Assembly: GCA_022497145.1 (NCBI GenBank)
Contig: MU386003.1
Coordinates: 1-54,017 of the forward strand
DNA: 54,017 bases
Direction: 5' to 3'
Source of the DNA: Rostrohypoxylon terebratum
Lineage: Eukaryota; Ascomycota; Sordariomycetes; Xylariales; Hypoxylaceae
This document shows, piece after piece, positions 11,461-23,800 of this stretch. Each line of letters starts with the position of its first letter. Position 1 is the stretch's first letter. A program made the translations under genes and the position numbers. The notes under the pieces are model-generated. The model was not told the origin of the DNA. It made no database searches and was given only the letters and a program-made list of their open reading frames with translations.

Positions 11461-14400
11461 GGTAATCTATAATATGTTAGAAAAGGGCAGGTTAATTAAA
11501 AGATGGGACGTTAAGTGTAGGCAAGGTAACCTATATAGCAAATGGTAGTGGGATGAAAATGTAGGGTATAAGTCGAACGCACCAAGTTTGTATCGCAATG
11601 GACTGTATGTCAACTGCAAGAATGTATAAGTAATTAGCTATAGCCCTTGAAATGAAGGTCGTTAAGAATTTATAAGATAAAGGCGCTGTGTGTATGAATG
11701 AAATTGTTGCAGATGTGACAAAATATCGCGAAGAAATCAACGACTGAAAAGGACAGATGGCAAGAAGATTAAACCAACTACCAAGGAAACCTTCGATATT
11801 CAGATTCTTATCATGGAGCAATTGGGAAAAGCGGCAATAAGGAATGAAGAAATATAGAGGTTGTCGTAAGTGAAAACTTTTTTGTGTATGATAAGTGCGA
11901 GAGCTGTGGCATATAGTGCTCAATGCTCAGTGATCGCAAGTTGAAATAGTAGTGGAATGACAGATGAAAACAACTTACCTACTGACAGCTAAAAACCTTA
12001 ATCGGTGGACACTGCGTGACCAAGCGTAAATATCCTAATTGTATGGTTAGAACATGTAACTCGATTCCGCACAGACAAGATTTAAGGCTACAGAGTAGGA
12101 ATTTCGATGCAAAGTTCTTTAGGTGATTATGCGATCAAATTAACATTGTGTGTGAAGGGTAGATCTTGTGTAAAAAAATCTCAATGGCAACAAAGCTGTC
12201 CCTAGTATTTTCAATGATGTTTTTTTTTCATTGGGGGAGGGTATAGAGAATAGAACTCGGTATTTGGGGAGTAAAGAAGGAAGACTTGGAGAGGATAGCA
12301 ATGAAAAAAAAAAAAAAAAGAATACGTACCGATTCAAGTTGATTGATTGTTTGGACAAGATATCCAAATCGAGCAAGGGAGATAGAGTAGAGTAGAGTAG
12401 AGTTAGAGGAGTTAAGGGGGTTTGTCGGATGTTAGAAGTTCTAAGAAAAGGTTAGATGAAAGCTGAGATGAGATGAAAAATAGTTAAAGTTGAAAGCGTA
12501 GAGTGATAAAAACTTCAGTAAGAACAAGACCACTGTTCAATTGAAAGGTAAGCTATTATTAGAAAGATGACTCAAAGACGCAGATGTTTGCACTTTGATA
12601 GGAAATTATCGAGACCAACTAAGTGCCTTAGTATGGTTTGGATAGTTGAACCTCCAGAATCGACCTGAGCATGAGAGCAATCCCAGGTTTTGTGGGCTTT
12701 ACAAATGCACAAGCCCATCCATTCTTTGCTCAGTGCATGAATACGTCCAAGCAATTTAAGGCACTCGCCCCTGGAACAGCAATTGTTGAAATATTGCACT
12801 GTGACGTACAAGGGACACAGTGTTAAAACTGAGCGTGGTCTTATCCCAGTATCAAGAAACCTAGCAAGTCTAGCTTTAGGCAGCTGTCTCCCATCAACCA
12901 GTCAAATATCTTGCGAGAGAAGTTTCGAGGAAATATGACACAGCAACTCTGCTACGGCTCGTTGCATGTAGGAGCCCCAGTTTTGTCGCTAGCCAAGACT
13001 CTCCGATGACGAGAATGCCAACCAAAGCTGAAAGTCCAATCGTATTGGGAAAGGGGAAGGACGACGGAATTCAAAGGTACGAAGTCATTCACTAGGATGA
13101 CTCCATTGCCATGTAGCCGTTTCTTCTAGTATCAAGTTTCGAGTGTTCAAACTAGAATATACGACTTCGCGGTAGAAAGGAGGTTGCGTTGAGGGTAAAA
13201 TCATATGTGATATGCAGGGGAAGTAAGAAGAGGATCAAAACCCACCTGTAAAAAACACCAACCCAATATCTAGATCCTGTAAGTCAGAGAGACCAGGGAC
13301 CAAACGCCAACGCCTCGGACTTGTCCGGATGAAGGTGCGAATGCAAACGTCGAAATCTGAAGTTGTGTCCCTAAATCCCCTTTTCGCCGGCCGTAGTATT
13401 AATGGACGCTTGATCAACAAGAATGATGAAGTCAAGCCTATAAGTCGTGTGACAGGGTCTAATGATAATACGGTCAAGATCTTAGAAAACCTACAGTTTC
13501 ACAAGATTAGTTAATCGCAAGGAACAAAAAAGAAATTGACCGTGTAAATGATCTCTTCAGCATTCGAACCCCAAGTGGTTGATGCGCCCGCAGCATTGAA
13601 CAGAATCGATGAATCCAAGTGAAACAGCAAGATCGGCAATTAGAATCAGATCCCCGCGTAATTAGAACCAGTCCACAAGTCCGCCGGTATAGACAAGCGA
13701 ATGTAGTGTCTTATCGTCGACGAAGAAAAAGCTAATGAGTTGCTTGCAAGTAAAACATTTCGACTCAGGTGGATGGGAACAACAGTCTGAAACATCATCA
13801 ACTTTCATCAAGAGGAATGAATTGTATTGAATGATGAATTGCGGCAACAGACTTGTGTCTACTAGAATAGTCAGATACAGAATATAGTTGTATTAGAGTG
13901 GATACAGAGCGCAACATACAAACTGAAGTTAGATAGCATCAACCAGGGGTTTGCTAAGTCGTCAAGCAAGACCGATTGAAAATTCATTGGTGACACAGTA
14001 GACAGACTCTCAGAGTAACGAATGACGACTATTCAAAGCATACTATTGTGTGCGAGTAACACATGCAATTAGAAAAGTTGGAGCAACAGAGACGGCGACA
14101 GAGATGGAACGTCACTTACACAGCTAGATCTCGAATAATGTCTGGGCTGTAGGAAAAGGAGGATTCGAAGATGCTTCCAACCTTCAAATTACCCAAGAAA
14201 AATGTCGCGCCATGGCATATATATATATATAAGCCAATTTCTCGATGGCCTGGGTGTGATCACAGCCGCCTCCTGACGCGAACAACAGCACGACCCACTG
14301 TCTCGAGAATTTCTCGCAGAGATTCTAGCATCAGCTAGCTGCCAGAGATTTGCAATTGACTGGCTTCGGGTCGCAAAAGGATTCTATCCAGAATAGGATG

Positions 14401-15870
14401 GCATACGCCGATGGAATCTGGTTGATCAATCCCGAAATGCGAAGCCCCCATACAAGTGTTCCTCCAGGAATGCCTTGGGGTTGAAATCGGGGGTTGCATT
14501 GAGCGCGAAACGCACGCAAGGATAAACCACGAATATTCGTGGCTTCAGGAACTCGGCTTGCGATAGCGGGAGTTATTCTCAACAAAGACATCATCCCTTG
14601 TACAACATGCTCATGCTCGATACGACAAGCACCGATCGAAATCGTTTCCTCCGGCTGGCCCTTGGGCGTCATTCTTTCCACCTATGATTTTCGGGGTCTC
14701 TTCAACAATGTATATTGATACGGAAGAATCGACGGGGCGGTTGGTAGGAACATGTTGTTTATTTAAGCTATCGACGCTCTGCGATTAAGTGCGAAGAGAT
14801 TCCCATGGTGCGTTAGGATGACGCGAAATAACTAGGCGCAGACTGGAATTCGAGAAAAAATGACAAGATCCATTTTGTATAGGCACCTTGCTTCTATATA
14901 ACAGCAAGAGTCGCAAGCACTTTCTATCCTCGATGACCACATCATATGAAAGAGTTCGAACATGGCGAAAAAAAAGTTGTAGTTGTCGTTGAGTCAAGAG
15001 GTTGAAAGGTGGCCTGGTGGGATAGGTGGGGCTGATCGCCGAGGATTTTCTAGAGCTCAAGTCGATCGAGGCTTTGCGCGCAGAGCTAGATGCTGTGCAA
15101 TGCGGGGCATTGGGCACATAAAAATTGAACCGCGATATTCAACGGGCTTCGCAATGACACTAGTAATTATTTCGTTGTTGTGATGATCCGATTTGGCGCT
15201 TATTGTTTGTCTAGAGGGAAGTTTGGCTCGAGTGACGCAGCGCCGGTTCGGGGACGAAGGATCCAAAGGTCAATCGAGTCGCTGTAGCAAAAAGTGTGCA
15301 GTACGAAGTACGGGACCCATCTATTCATTCTCACGGCCGAACAGCCCACCAAAGAGTGGCATCTCCAGGCTGCAGACCCTGTACATCGACTACTTCCGGA
15401 ATATCCACGGGCTCGGAAGGAGTTCGAATGCTGAAGAGCACTAAAGTGCAAGAGGACACAAAGAAAAAAAAAGATGGAACTTACTTTTAGACACCGAACG
15501 AGACTTTTTTGGTTCCGAGTAAAGCAGTAGATATGTAGCGCCTTCGCGAACTCCAGCAAGATCCGAGGGCACCGGGAAATGTCTTTTTCTCGTTAAAAAA
15601 TAACAGGACTATTTTCCTTTTTTAGACACCTAGAGCTCGAATTGCGCCGCAAGAAGAATTGGGGTGAACCGTGATAATTGGGAAATAAAACCCGCACTTG
15701 GACCGTTGCGACGATGCGATGGGCGAGGAAGTGCGAGGAAGTGTACGATGGGATACCGAACAGGCCGCGCGCACACAGAAAACGCTTTTGAAGGTAAAAC
15801 GCACGCAACCAACAAATTCGCGTAGCAGGCAAGATGAAGGATTGTGCTCGCGACGTTAATTAGGGTTTGG
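11461..15870 (-). promoter_or_regulatory. Putative 4.4-kb spliced 5' leader of the RRM gene
   Basis: No coding sequence is convincing here on either strand. On the minus strand there are strong donors: GTAAGTTCC at 15484, GTAAGTGAC at 14119, GTACGTATT at 12329 and GTAAGTTG at 11978. A clean branch point and acceptor (TCTAACATATTATAG) ends at 11467, just before the RRM start codon. A CT-rich tract, common near fungal transcription starts, lies at 15870-15951, and a second lies at about 12374-12410. The simplest reading is one or two far upstream promoters with a multi-exon leader carrying many short upstream frames. A separate non-coding RNA is the alternative. Confidence 0.5.
12374..12410 (-). 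promoter_or_regulatory. CT-rich tract (minus strand), possible alternative start region
   Basis: The plus strand reads as GAGTA repeats (gatagagtagagtagagtagag), so the minus strand is a CTCTA-type pyrimidine tract. It lies about 40 nt upstream of the GTACGT donor at 12329. Pyrimidine tracts are often close to transcription starts in filamentous fungi. The assignment is inferred. Confidence 0.35.
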
Positions 15871-15951
15871 AGAGAATAGAGGAAGAGAAGGAAAAAAGAG
15901 AGTGTAAGTGTGGAGAGTGAGAGATAGAGCGAGAGAGAGAGAAGAGAGAAG
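15870..15951 (-). promoter_or_regulatory. Long CT-rich tract (minus strand), candidate distal promoter
   Basis: The plus strand is almost pure purine over about 80 nt (GAGAGA runs), so the minus strand is a pyrimidine tract. It precedes a series of minus-strand splice donors that lead to the RRM gene. The tract also produces a spurious Ser/Leu-rich open frame (15860-16267). Promoter function is inferred from composition and position only. Confidence 0.4.
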
Positions 15952-18741
15952 AATTAAAACAGCAAGGCAAGAAACACAAAAGCAGACAACGATAGTGCTG
16001 GTTTGGTTTGCGCGTAGTGTGGATATGTGTGTGAGTGGAAAAAAAGGTGGAATTTGGGACTTGGTGCTTAGGTTGGGGCCCTTGGGGTGGAGGAAGGAAG
16101 GAGTCTCCAACCGTCAACGAAATCAGTTGTGCCCAGAGTGGCAGAGTGGAGCTGACAAGAACCCAGGCCGCACCTGCGATTTCAAACTTTAAAAAAAAAT
16201 GGAAAAAAAGCCCTCTTGTGTGGGTGCCGCTAATAACGCTAATAACGTGAACGTTTAGTAGCTGCAACTAAAAAATTACTTAGAGACGGCGCCACGAACT
16301 CATCTACTAGTTGACCACTCAGGCCAGTTTAACCAGTAAGATCTAGGATGTACTGTACAGCATCCGCGAGCCACCTATGTACGTAATTACTCCTCAATGT
16401 CGAATTGTTTTTTTTTTCAACATGACATGTAACCTACGTATGAGCAATACAATGAGTTCTACTGGTCCAAAGCATATAAAAGATGAATTACAACCACATG
16501 CACTTCACTGTTCCCATCGCTCAAGCTGACATATACATGTATATGTTGTATACCTATGCATGCGCACGTATTTATATCAATGGCAATGGTGCAGTGTACT
16601 ACATATACGGATGTATGTGAAAAAAAAAATCAATCAATCAATCTAGGCTGGCGTGAGCCGAGGGATTAAGCATGTACCGTGCCTGGCTGTTGTTGGATGG
16701 GATGTGTGTAGATGTATGACCTCAAGCTTCCGATCAGAAGTACTGTATAGTACCACCATCGAAAGTATCGCAATGTACATGCAGGTGAGGCCAATGCCCC
16801 ACATCCAGGGAAAGCCCTACTCTCAACTCTCATACGTAATAAAACAGCGAAGTACATCGAAGTAGCCGGAACGGAATTTGGCATGTACGAGATGTGTCAT
16901 GTACTATTGTACTTAATATAATATTCAATACATACATCAATATGATATATATTATATGGAGGTCATTTACATGTAACTACCGTAACTTTCACAAGCTTCA
17001 TTTGAATCTCCTCTTGTATTGACAACTACCAGACCAATATTTTAATTAGTCATTGTCGAATATGTGTGTTTGAAACGGAGAGAGAAAATTTCGATTGAAA
17101 GCAATGATATCGTTGTAGCTTTGCCTAAATCGACCTAACCCGGAGTTAAGTCTGCAAGGTATACTTGCGAATGCAAAGCTAGTTCAACTGTTCTATTCAA
17201 GCTTTCAACATTGCTCACCTAGTACAATTCAAACGTAAGATGTCGGATCATCCCAATTAGAAGTGTCAATAGGCATCGAGTGTCGCATATGCAGCAAAGA
17301 CAACGCAAGTGAGAGAACTCTTATACTGTTAAAAAAGTTGTTCTATGCTGCAATGTCGCAGAATTTTCAAACATGCATGTACAGGTAGGTATATGGACGC
17401 TACAGGACCCAGGTAAGTCTCAAGGTATTTGACCTCATTGTTTCTTAATAAAGAAAAAAAAAACGCTCTGATCACCTTAAGCTTGCAAGGATCCTGGCGT
17501 CCTGTGTCGACCCTGGCCGATGCATGGCACAATGCCGTTGAGGAATACGATATTTCACCATTCTTGCTTACTTCTTGGATGCTTCTCCATGTTTTGTTCA
17601 TGAAGAAAAGCTTGCTGCAACCACCCCGTCTGCCGGGGATCGATAATTCGAGGTTGTCTCGTAAGTAGGTCTCGTTTTGAAACGCGTTTCTTTAGATCTA
17701 GGCAACGCCTAATTTCTTCTAGCTGCCCTAGGTACCTACTCATGCAGCTATTTGACCGACCAGGTGTCTTAATTCGGATCTTGTGCGTTTGCTAGTCGTA
17801 TTACCCGAAGTACTCTTGAGCAACCGTGTGTTGATTGGCGAGGCCAAGAGATAATTAATAAACCTCCTCTACTTGTACTCAACAAAAATGACCCTAACCA
17901 CTCAAAATTGAAGTTTAGAAACCTGAGAAAAGTTTCCATACATAGAATCTGGATGCCATTATGACAGCTGCTAGTGACGACTTGATTGGAGTCTACAGGT
18001 ATGCTGTAAAGACCAGCCTCTAAACAACCATGCATGTATCAATGTTCGGGCACTACCGCAAACGAGGTGAGATTGGTTGTGAGACGGCGTAACAGCACGT
18101 GTGTACGAGGGGGGAAGGCCAAAAAAGAATCTGGGACCCGATCTCGAATCAGAAAATAGCTCTCACCCCGGGAAATGCGACGATCTGCACAACCCCTGTC
18201 TGGTTGGTGGTCTATTTGCAGATTGCAAAATGACAAGCATCAAATGACAGAGGCCATGTGCGTACGGTGTTATTAATACGGTGGATAGTAAATTTGGGCG
18301 GCGCTCGAGAAATGTGCCGAGTGTCATATACTTGACACGTATGAATTATTAGATATTTATTCAGACGACTTGCTGCTTGTTGCCCATTCGCGATTATAAT
18401 GACCTTGATATGAATATCCTGTCCAAGATCGATCAATGGCGCAGAAAAAATGACCGGGTGTGTCTTAGGTCGCGCTGTCTTACATAGTAGGATCAGAGTG
18501 GTACGCGACCAGCCAGGTATTGTACTATGTAACTGTCCAGTTACGGCAAGCAAGGGGGGTTTCCCTATCTATCCGTTTCGTTTACTAGCAAACTTTTCCT
18601 TCTTTTTCTTCTATAACCTCCCAGCCCTCCTCATCGATTCTATGGCTTGTCAGCAAATGCGCGCTTGCAATTACCTACCTAGTAGGGAGCCATTTGGTCA
18701 AATTTTGTTGAAAACATTTCTAGGTACTATTTTTTGGTACC

Positions 18742-18758
18742 TACCTAGGTCCTAGGTA
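18742..18758. repeat. CCTAGG palindrome, copy 2
   Basis: TACCTAGG and CCTAGGTA are exact reverse complements around a central T. The 15-mer ACCTAGGTCCTAGGT is at 18743-18757. Flanking sequence is rich in related words (TACCTACC, GTACCTAGTATGTAC). Confidence 0.7.
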
Positions 18759-19040
18759 TGTACCTAGTATGTACATGCGTACACACAGTACAGGATAGTA
18801 GATACTGCTGCAAGGCACAAGATCTGTATCTTTATTTTGTGTTTCCCGACTTGACCTGACTTCTGTAAACTGAGCGGTTCAGGTTTCCTTGAACACGGGA
18901 TGTCCAATATTGCAAGTCTCACTGCATTCGTTGTCTATCACCCATTCAGGGACAGTACGAGCCTCCAAGCATGCAGCCGAAAATTTCTTGAAGCTGTTAT
19001 ATGCCGACAATATATCCAGATTCCAGGTTGTTCAAAGAAT

Positions 19041-19042
<2 letters not shown>

Positions 19043-19077
<35 letters not shown>
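19043..19077. repeat. (TG)n microsatellite
   Basis: About 17-18 uninterrupted GT dinucleotides lie in the gene-free spacer upstream of ecm29. No gene overlaps it. Confidence 0.95.
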
Positions 19078-19078
<1 letters not shown>

Positions 19079-19811
19079 TGAGGGCCTCCCAGTGTCGTCG
19101 CGCTAAGATAAAAAAAAATTTGGCGGGATCCGACTAGGTTTATGTTTTCTTGATTGATGGATCTTCCGGGCTTCCGAGCTTTGTCTCCTACCAAGGTACC
19201 TACCTAGTAAGATCCTAATGCACGAGCTCACTGAATCGTGCTAGAGGATTAGGTCCCTGTAACTATGTCCCGCGTTGCTGCGCTAAACACTTTAACAATT
19301 CTTAGTACCGGATACCTATAGGTAGGCAGATAGGTAGCCAGCTAGGCTTTGACTCGATCATGAGAATTGCGCTCAATCCTAGTAAGCTACTACGTAGGCA
19401 TTACTCGTGTTTAGAGACTACCACTAAATTTGTCGTTTAGTAGAGTTTATCATGTGCATGACCCTGTCGAGGGAATCTATGGATGTTGACTGATTGGTTG
19501 GCTGCCAAGTGCGCAGCTTTGATAAAGAACTTGGTATCAGTTAATCGACTCGACAAGATGAGCTCGAGGTCTGCCAGAATACGGAACTGTAATCATCAAT
19601 AATAGATAAGTGCCAATTGCGATACAAGCCCGACAGAGGTTTGAGCCGAGCTCGGCACCGTTCTGACTTCGTACCTAGGTACCATTGAAGGTCGCATGCA
19701 TGGCCGCATTTATCAATAGAATCAAGTTCTATCAAGATAGCCTTACCATGAAGGTAGAGGGGTGGACATCGAAGTATTTAGTTGCCTGGAAGCTCTTCGA
19801 ATCGACCAACT

Positions 19812-19855
19812 GTACCTACCTAGGTCCTAGGTGTATGTAGGACCTAGGCAGGTAC
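19812..19855. repeat. 19-bp-stem hairpin containing CCTAGG palindrome copy 3
   Basis: The left arm (19812-19830, GTACCTACCTAGGTCCTAG) and the right arm (19837-19855) pair with two mismatches around a 6-nt loop GTGTAT. The left arm and loop also contain the shared 15-mer at 19818-19832. It may be a folded-back short transposon or a regulatory palindrome. Confidence 0.75.
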
Positions 19856-20812
19856 AAGACCTATTTTGACGACAACCGCGAGCTTCTTTAGCTCGAAGTC
19901 GCGTCCACACGAATAGTGTTAGTTACTCAGTCTTGGTTTGTCGAAGGCGCAGGAGCGGCAGGTCCAGAACTCTATGACCGGCTTGAAAATATTTCGATTT
20001 ATGCGATATCATCCTCAGCTACTAAATTCTCGTAGGACGCCTCTTCTCCTAAACATGCCGCCTCTGAGACAAGAAAAGAATTGACATTGCATGTCTAGTG
20101 GAACGCGCTATGCATAGGTAGGAATCGCAGGTGACTGTTTGGGGAAAAGAGATAATAGATAATATTAATAATCTGAATCGTTCTTGATGAAACGATGGAA
20201 GAATGTACCTAGTAGGGTGTACGTAAGCATAGTACCTAACCTCGCAGCTGCCTCTCGTTAGGCGACAAGGTCCGACGTGAGACAATAAGCCACATGTGGC
20301 TGTGCAATAGTGATTGCCCACCTGGCAGCCTGCGGCGTCAAGCGAATTGGATTTGTAGTATGTAGCGACCGCCACCTTCTTCATGTTTCTACTCATTGCC
20401 AGGTGATTGAGCTGCTGACGTACTCATCTTGCTGGCTAAATTACAGACATGGGAAGAGTAACAAGTTGAAGAGTCAGTTTGTCATTTTTCCAGTGTCTTT
20501 TCTGTAACCATTTTATTTCATACGCCCCGAAAAGTTACCTAGCGGAAATCGAGGATACAAATCAGTGCCCTACCTAAGAGACCTAAGACTCAAGAGACCC
20601 AAGAGACCCAAACCGTACAGAATATCCACGAACAGATCCCTGGCTGCTTAGCTAACAATCGATCACCACAAACTCACTGCCTGTTACTAGATCCGTCAAA
20701 CTCGGGTAACGTGCGAAATTGATTTTGCTCTCAATCAGTACATATTCTCTGCACCTTGGAGTGCTCTCTTTCTCCCTCTCCTCCCCCCAGGTGGGGCCGC
20801 CAATAGGAGATC

Positions 20813-23800
20813 ATGGCCTCATCCAACGAAGGAGCCGAACTTAAGTTCGTGTCATCTATACGTTACAAATTTGCCAATACATCTGGCGATGAGAAGAAAT
20901 TGAGCGAGGCGCTTGATTCTCAGCTTGTACCTCTTCTCAGCAAAGCTGGTAGTCAGTACAAGGCTGTCCGAGATGCTGTACGAGATCCAGTTTCCCATAT
21001 AGGCTTTAAACATCGCTGAACTATATATCAGACCTTTCAAGCATTCATCAGCGTCAACAACTTCATTAAACCCGTGGGGTATGTGCTATTTCACCTGAAG
21101 AACCCGAACACGCCTTCGCTAATTCTCAAAACAGCGTCGTGCTGCCTGTTGCTGCCCTTGTAGACCAGTACAAGAAAGCCAGTTCACCTATGGTCAAGCA
21201 ATTAGATTTGAGCCTTATCAAGCAAGGAATCATAAGGCTCGATCAACCTAAAAGACGGGAACTACTACCTATTGTCCTTCGAGGAATCTCAAAAGAAACT
21301 AATCTAGCCAGTGCGGCTGGCTTCTTTAACATTTTCCTACGCTTGCTCCTAGATATCAAGATACCCGGCCGGGGTAGTAATGAGGACATCGCACTTCGAG
21401 ATCAAACTGGTCTATCAGACCCAGTTGATGCCAGCTATATATCGCAATGGCTTGGCAAGCTGTTTCTTTTGAGGCAAGATTTGGCCTTGGCAAAAGATGA
21501 GGACCTTGACAAAAAGCTACGAGCTTTGCCCTCTGGCCTCTCCTTGGAGGATGTCACTTTCCTAAGGAACAAAAACCACTTGACCTGGCACCCGAAAAAT
21601 CCGTCCGGCTTGAGTTTACCAGAGTGTAAGATCAAGGCTGTCAGTTTCTTAGCTAGTGGGGCATTTACGGACTCCGAGCGGCATATCCCAATAATATGTG
21701 CTGCTAGTTCGGCGGATTCACGTATTGCATCGATTGCCGATGACGCCCTCAAACGATCGACTGTTGATCTCGAAAGCAGAAGCGTAATTAAGGCTCTTTA
21801 TGATGCGCATAAGAAGTTCCCAGCTGCTCACCGAATGCAAATTCTCAGGCTACTCTCGAAATCTGTTGTCGCCTGCAGTTTCACTGACGATATAGTAGAG
21901 GCTGTGAGGCAAGATTTTGATCTCGGATCCGGCCAGAACCCCGCTGCTTATGGCCTCGAGGCATTGCGGTTAAACAAAAATTTGTTGGCATTCTTGGGAT
22001 GGGTCGCCAGAAACAGTTCTACTTCTACTGATGATGGCCGTGGCATGGGCCCCTCTCTCGTCCTTATCCTCAAGGATTATATTCTAAGACAAGGATGGCC
22101 AGGTCCGGGTTACCAAGGGACAATGTCACAGATGCAGGATGAGCTGAAGCTACGAGCTAACGCGTACGAAACTATCGGTATCCTAGCTAGGGGTAGCCAC
22201 TTCGAATATAAGGCGAAGGACTCACTTTTGAAATGGCTTTTTGACTCCCTAGTTTCTGACCCGACCCCCGACATCGTAGTCTATATCGAGAGCGCTTTAT
22301 CTAGCACGATGGGTCTTTTCAGACCAACCAACGCGGCGGAAACTCGTGACCTCGAGATATTGCTTCTGGAGTATATGACCTTGTCAGAAGGACAAGGCAG
22401 AAGAACTGCACGGCATATAGCCGCACGTTTTGCGAACAATTGCCTCCCCTACAGCAATATCCAAGCTCGGTGGATTGATATTCTCGCGTTAAGTGGCGGA
22501 TCGTCCGAACGACGCGACGTGTTAGAGGAGGGGCAACGAGGGCTTGATCCTTGGTGGGCTACCAAACTCCATCCTGACGATGCGCTCATATTGCCTGATT
22601 GGGAAAAATTGGCAGGAGTTCTCTTCAATATCAGTCAAGAAGAAGACGAGAGTCGCATGGATGTTGACCAGACATCTAAGTATACCCTATTTCCCAATAA
22701 CTACCTTCAAGCTTTCCCAATAGCTATACGTTTCGTCAAGCAAATCATCTTCCTCACGGCATTGAACGAGGAAAAATTCGAAGTGGATTGGGAATCGCAA
22801 CTAGAACGAGACATTGAGAACAATTTAACAACCCGTGCTAATGTCAGAAAGTATTTCGCCGCCACTAACCCAGAGTCCCTTCTAACAGTCATCAACGCAG
22901 CCCTTGACGGGCTTCGAGACCACCCGGATGTTGGCGCTGAAGACTGTATCAGCTGCGTAGCAGAAATTTTGTCATTCGCGCCCTCAACAACCGTCATATC
23001 GCCCTTATCTCGGAGGACGCGAGAATTGATTCCTTTGATCAAATCAAACAATCAAAAGATTAGGCAAATGACTTCCAAAGTTTTCGGCATACTCGCACCG
23101 TGGAGTGATGAGTCTGCCATTCTCATTTCTCAGCTGCGAAATTTCATCGAGTCGAACCAGGAGCCGTCGGCGTCCCAATCTGCAGAATATCAAGGCACTC
23201 TTGCTTGCTTGGGCAGCTACTTTTCTCGAGCTGCTTATTATGGAAAAATAAATCCCCAAGATGTATCCGAGCATGCTCAATTCCTTTATGAGAACGTCAC
23301 GTCCGCGTTGCAAAAAGGCAGCACGGATGTCAAGACCGCTGCTTTGGATTGTATCTCTCAATTATGGACTGCAAACATCCAGTTTCCTTCTGGTGATGAT
23401 GACCTGACTAAAACCATCGACCTACTCGCAAAACTTTCTATTTCATCTAACGAAAAGGCAATCACTGCCCTCGGAAGGTTGGCGATTCCTTCTTCGGCTA
23501 ATTTATCGGGAAGTGATACAGAACCCGTAGCAAAGATTCTAGAAAAGCTATTCGAATTGTCGGAAATCAAGAGGACAGAAGTTCACTTCGCCATAGGTGA
23601 AGCGATTGCCTGCGCAATCTCTCGTTGGGACTCCGAATCCGTGCAGCTTGGTCTAGACGTGGAGCCTCTAGGGTCTGGAAAATCCGACATTACTGAGGCA
23701 CTTGGCAAGCGCCCTTCTAGAATTGAGACCACAATCAACAAACTGATAACCGACTGTAAGACTACAAAGCCTTCGCTTTTGAAGGCTTCCGGAATATGGC

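Larger units (their letters stand above)
16268..20812. other. 4.5-kb gene-free spacer upstream of ecm29
   Basis: Open frames are all short and none has a recognisable domain or splice support. The stretch includes a (TG)n microsatellite, two copies of a 15-bp CCTAGG palindrome, one with a long hairpin, and many TACCTA/CCTAGG words. AT-rich runs occur near 16900-16960. The right end (about 20700-20812, with the CT-rich run ctctctttctccctctcctcccccc) is the likely ecm29 promoter and start region. Confidence 0.5.

Noticed and set aside
15860..16267. 135-codon Ser/Leu/His-rich minus-strand frame
   Set aside because: The composition simply reflects the CT-rich tract; read instead as a promoter/leader signal.
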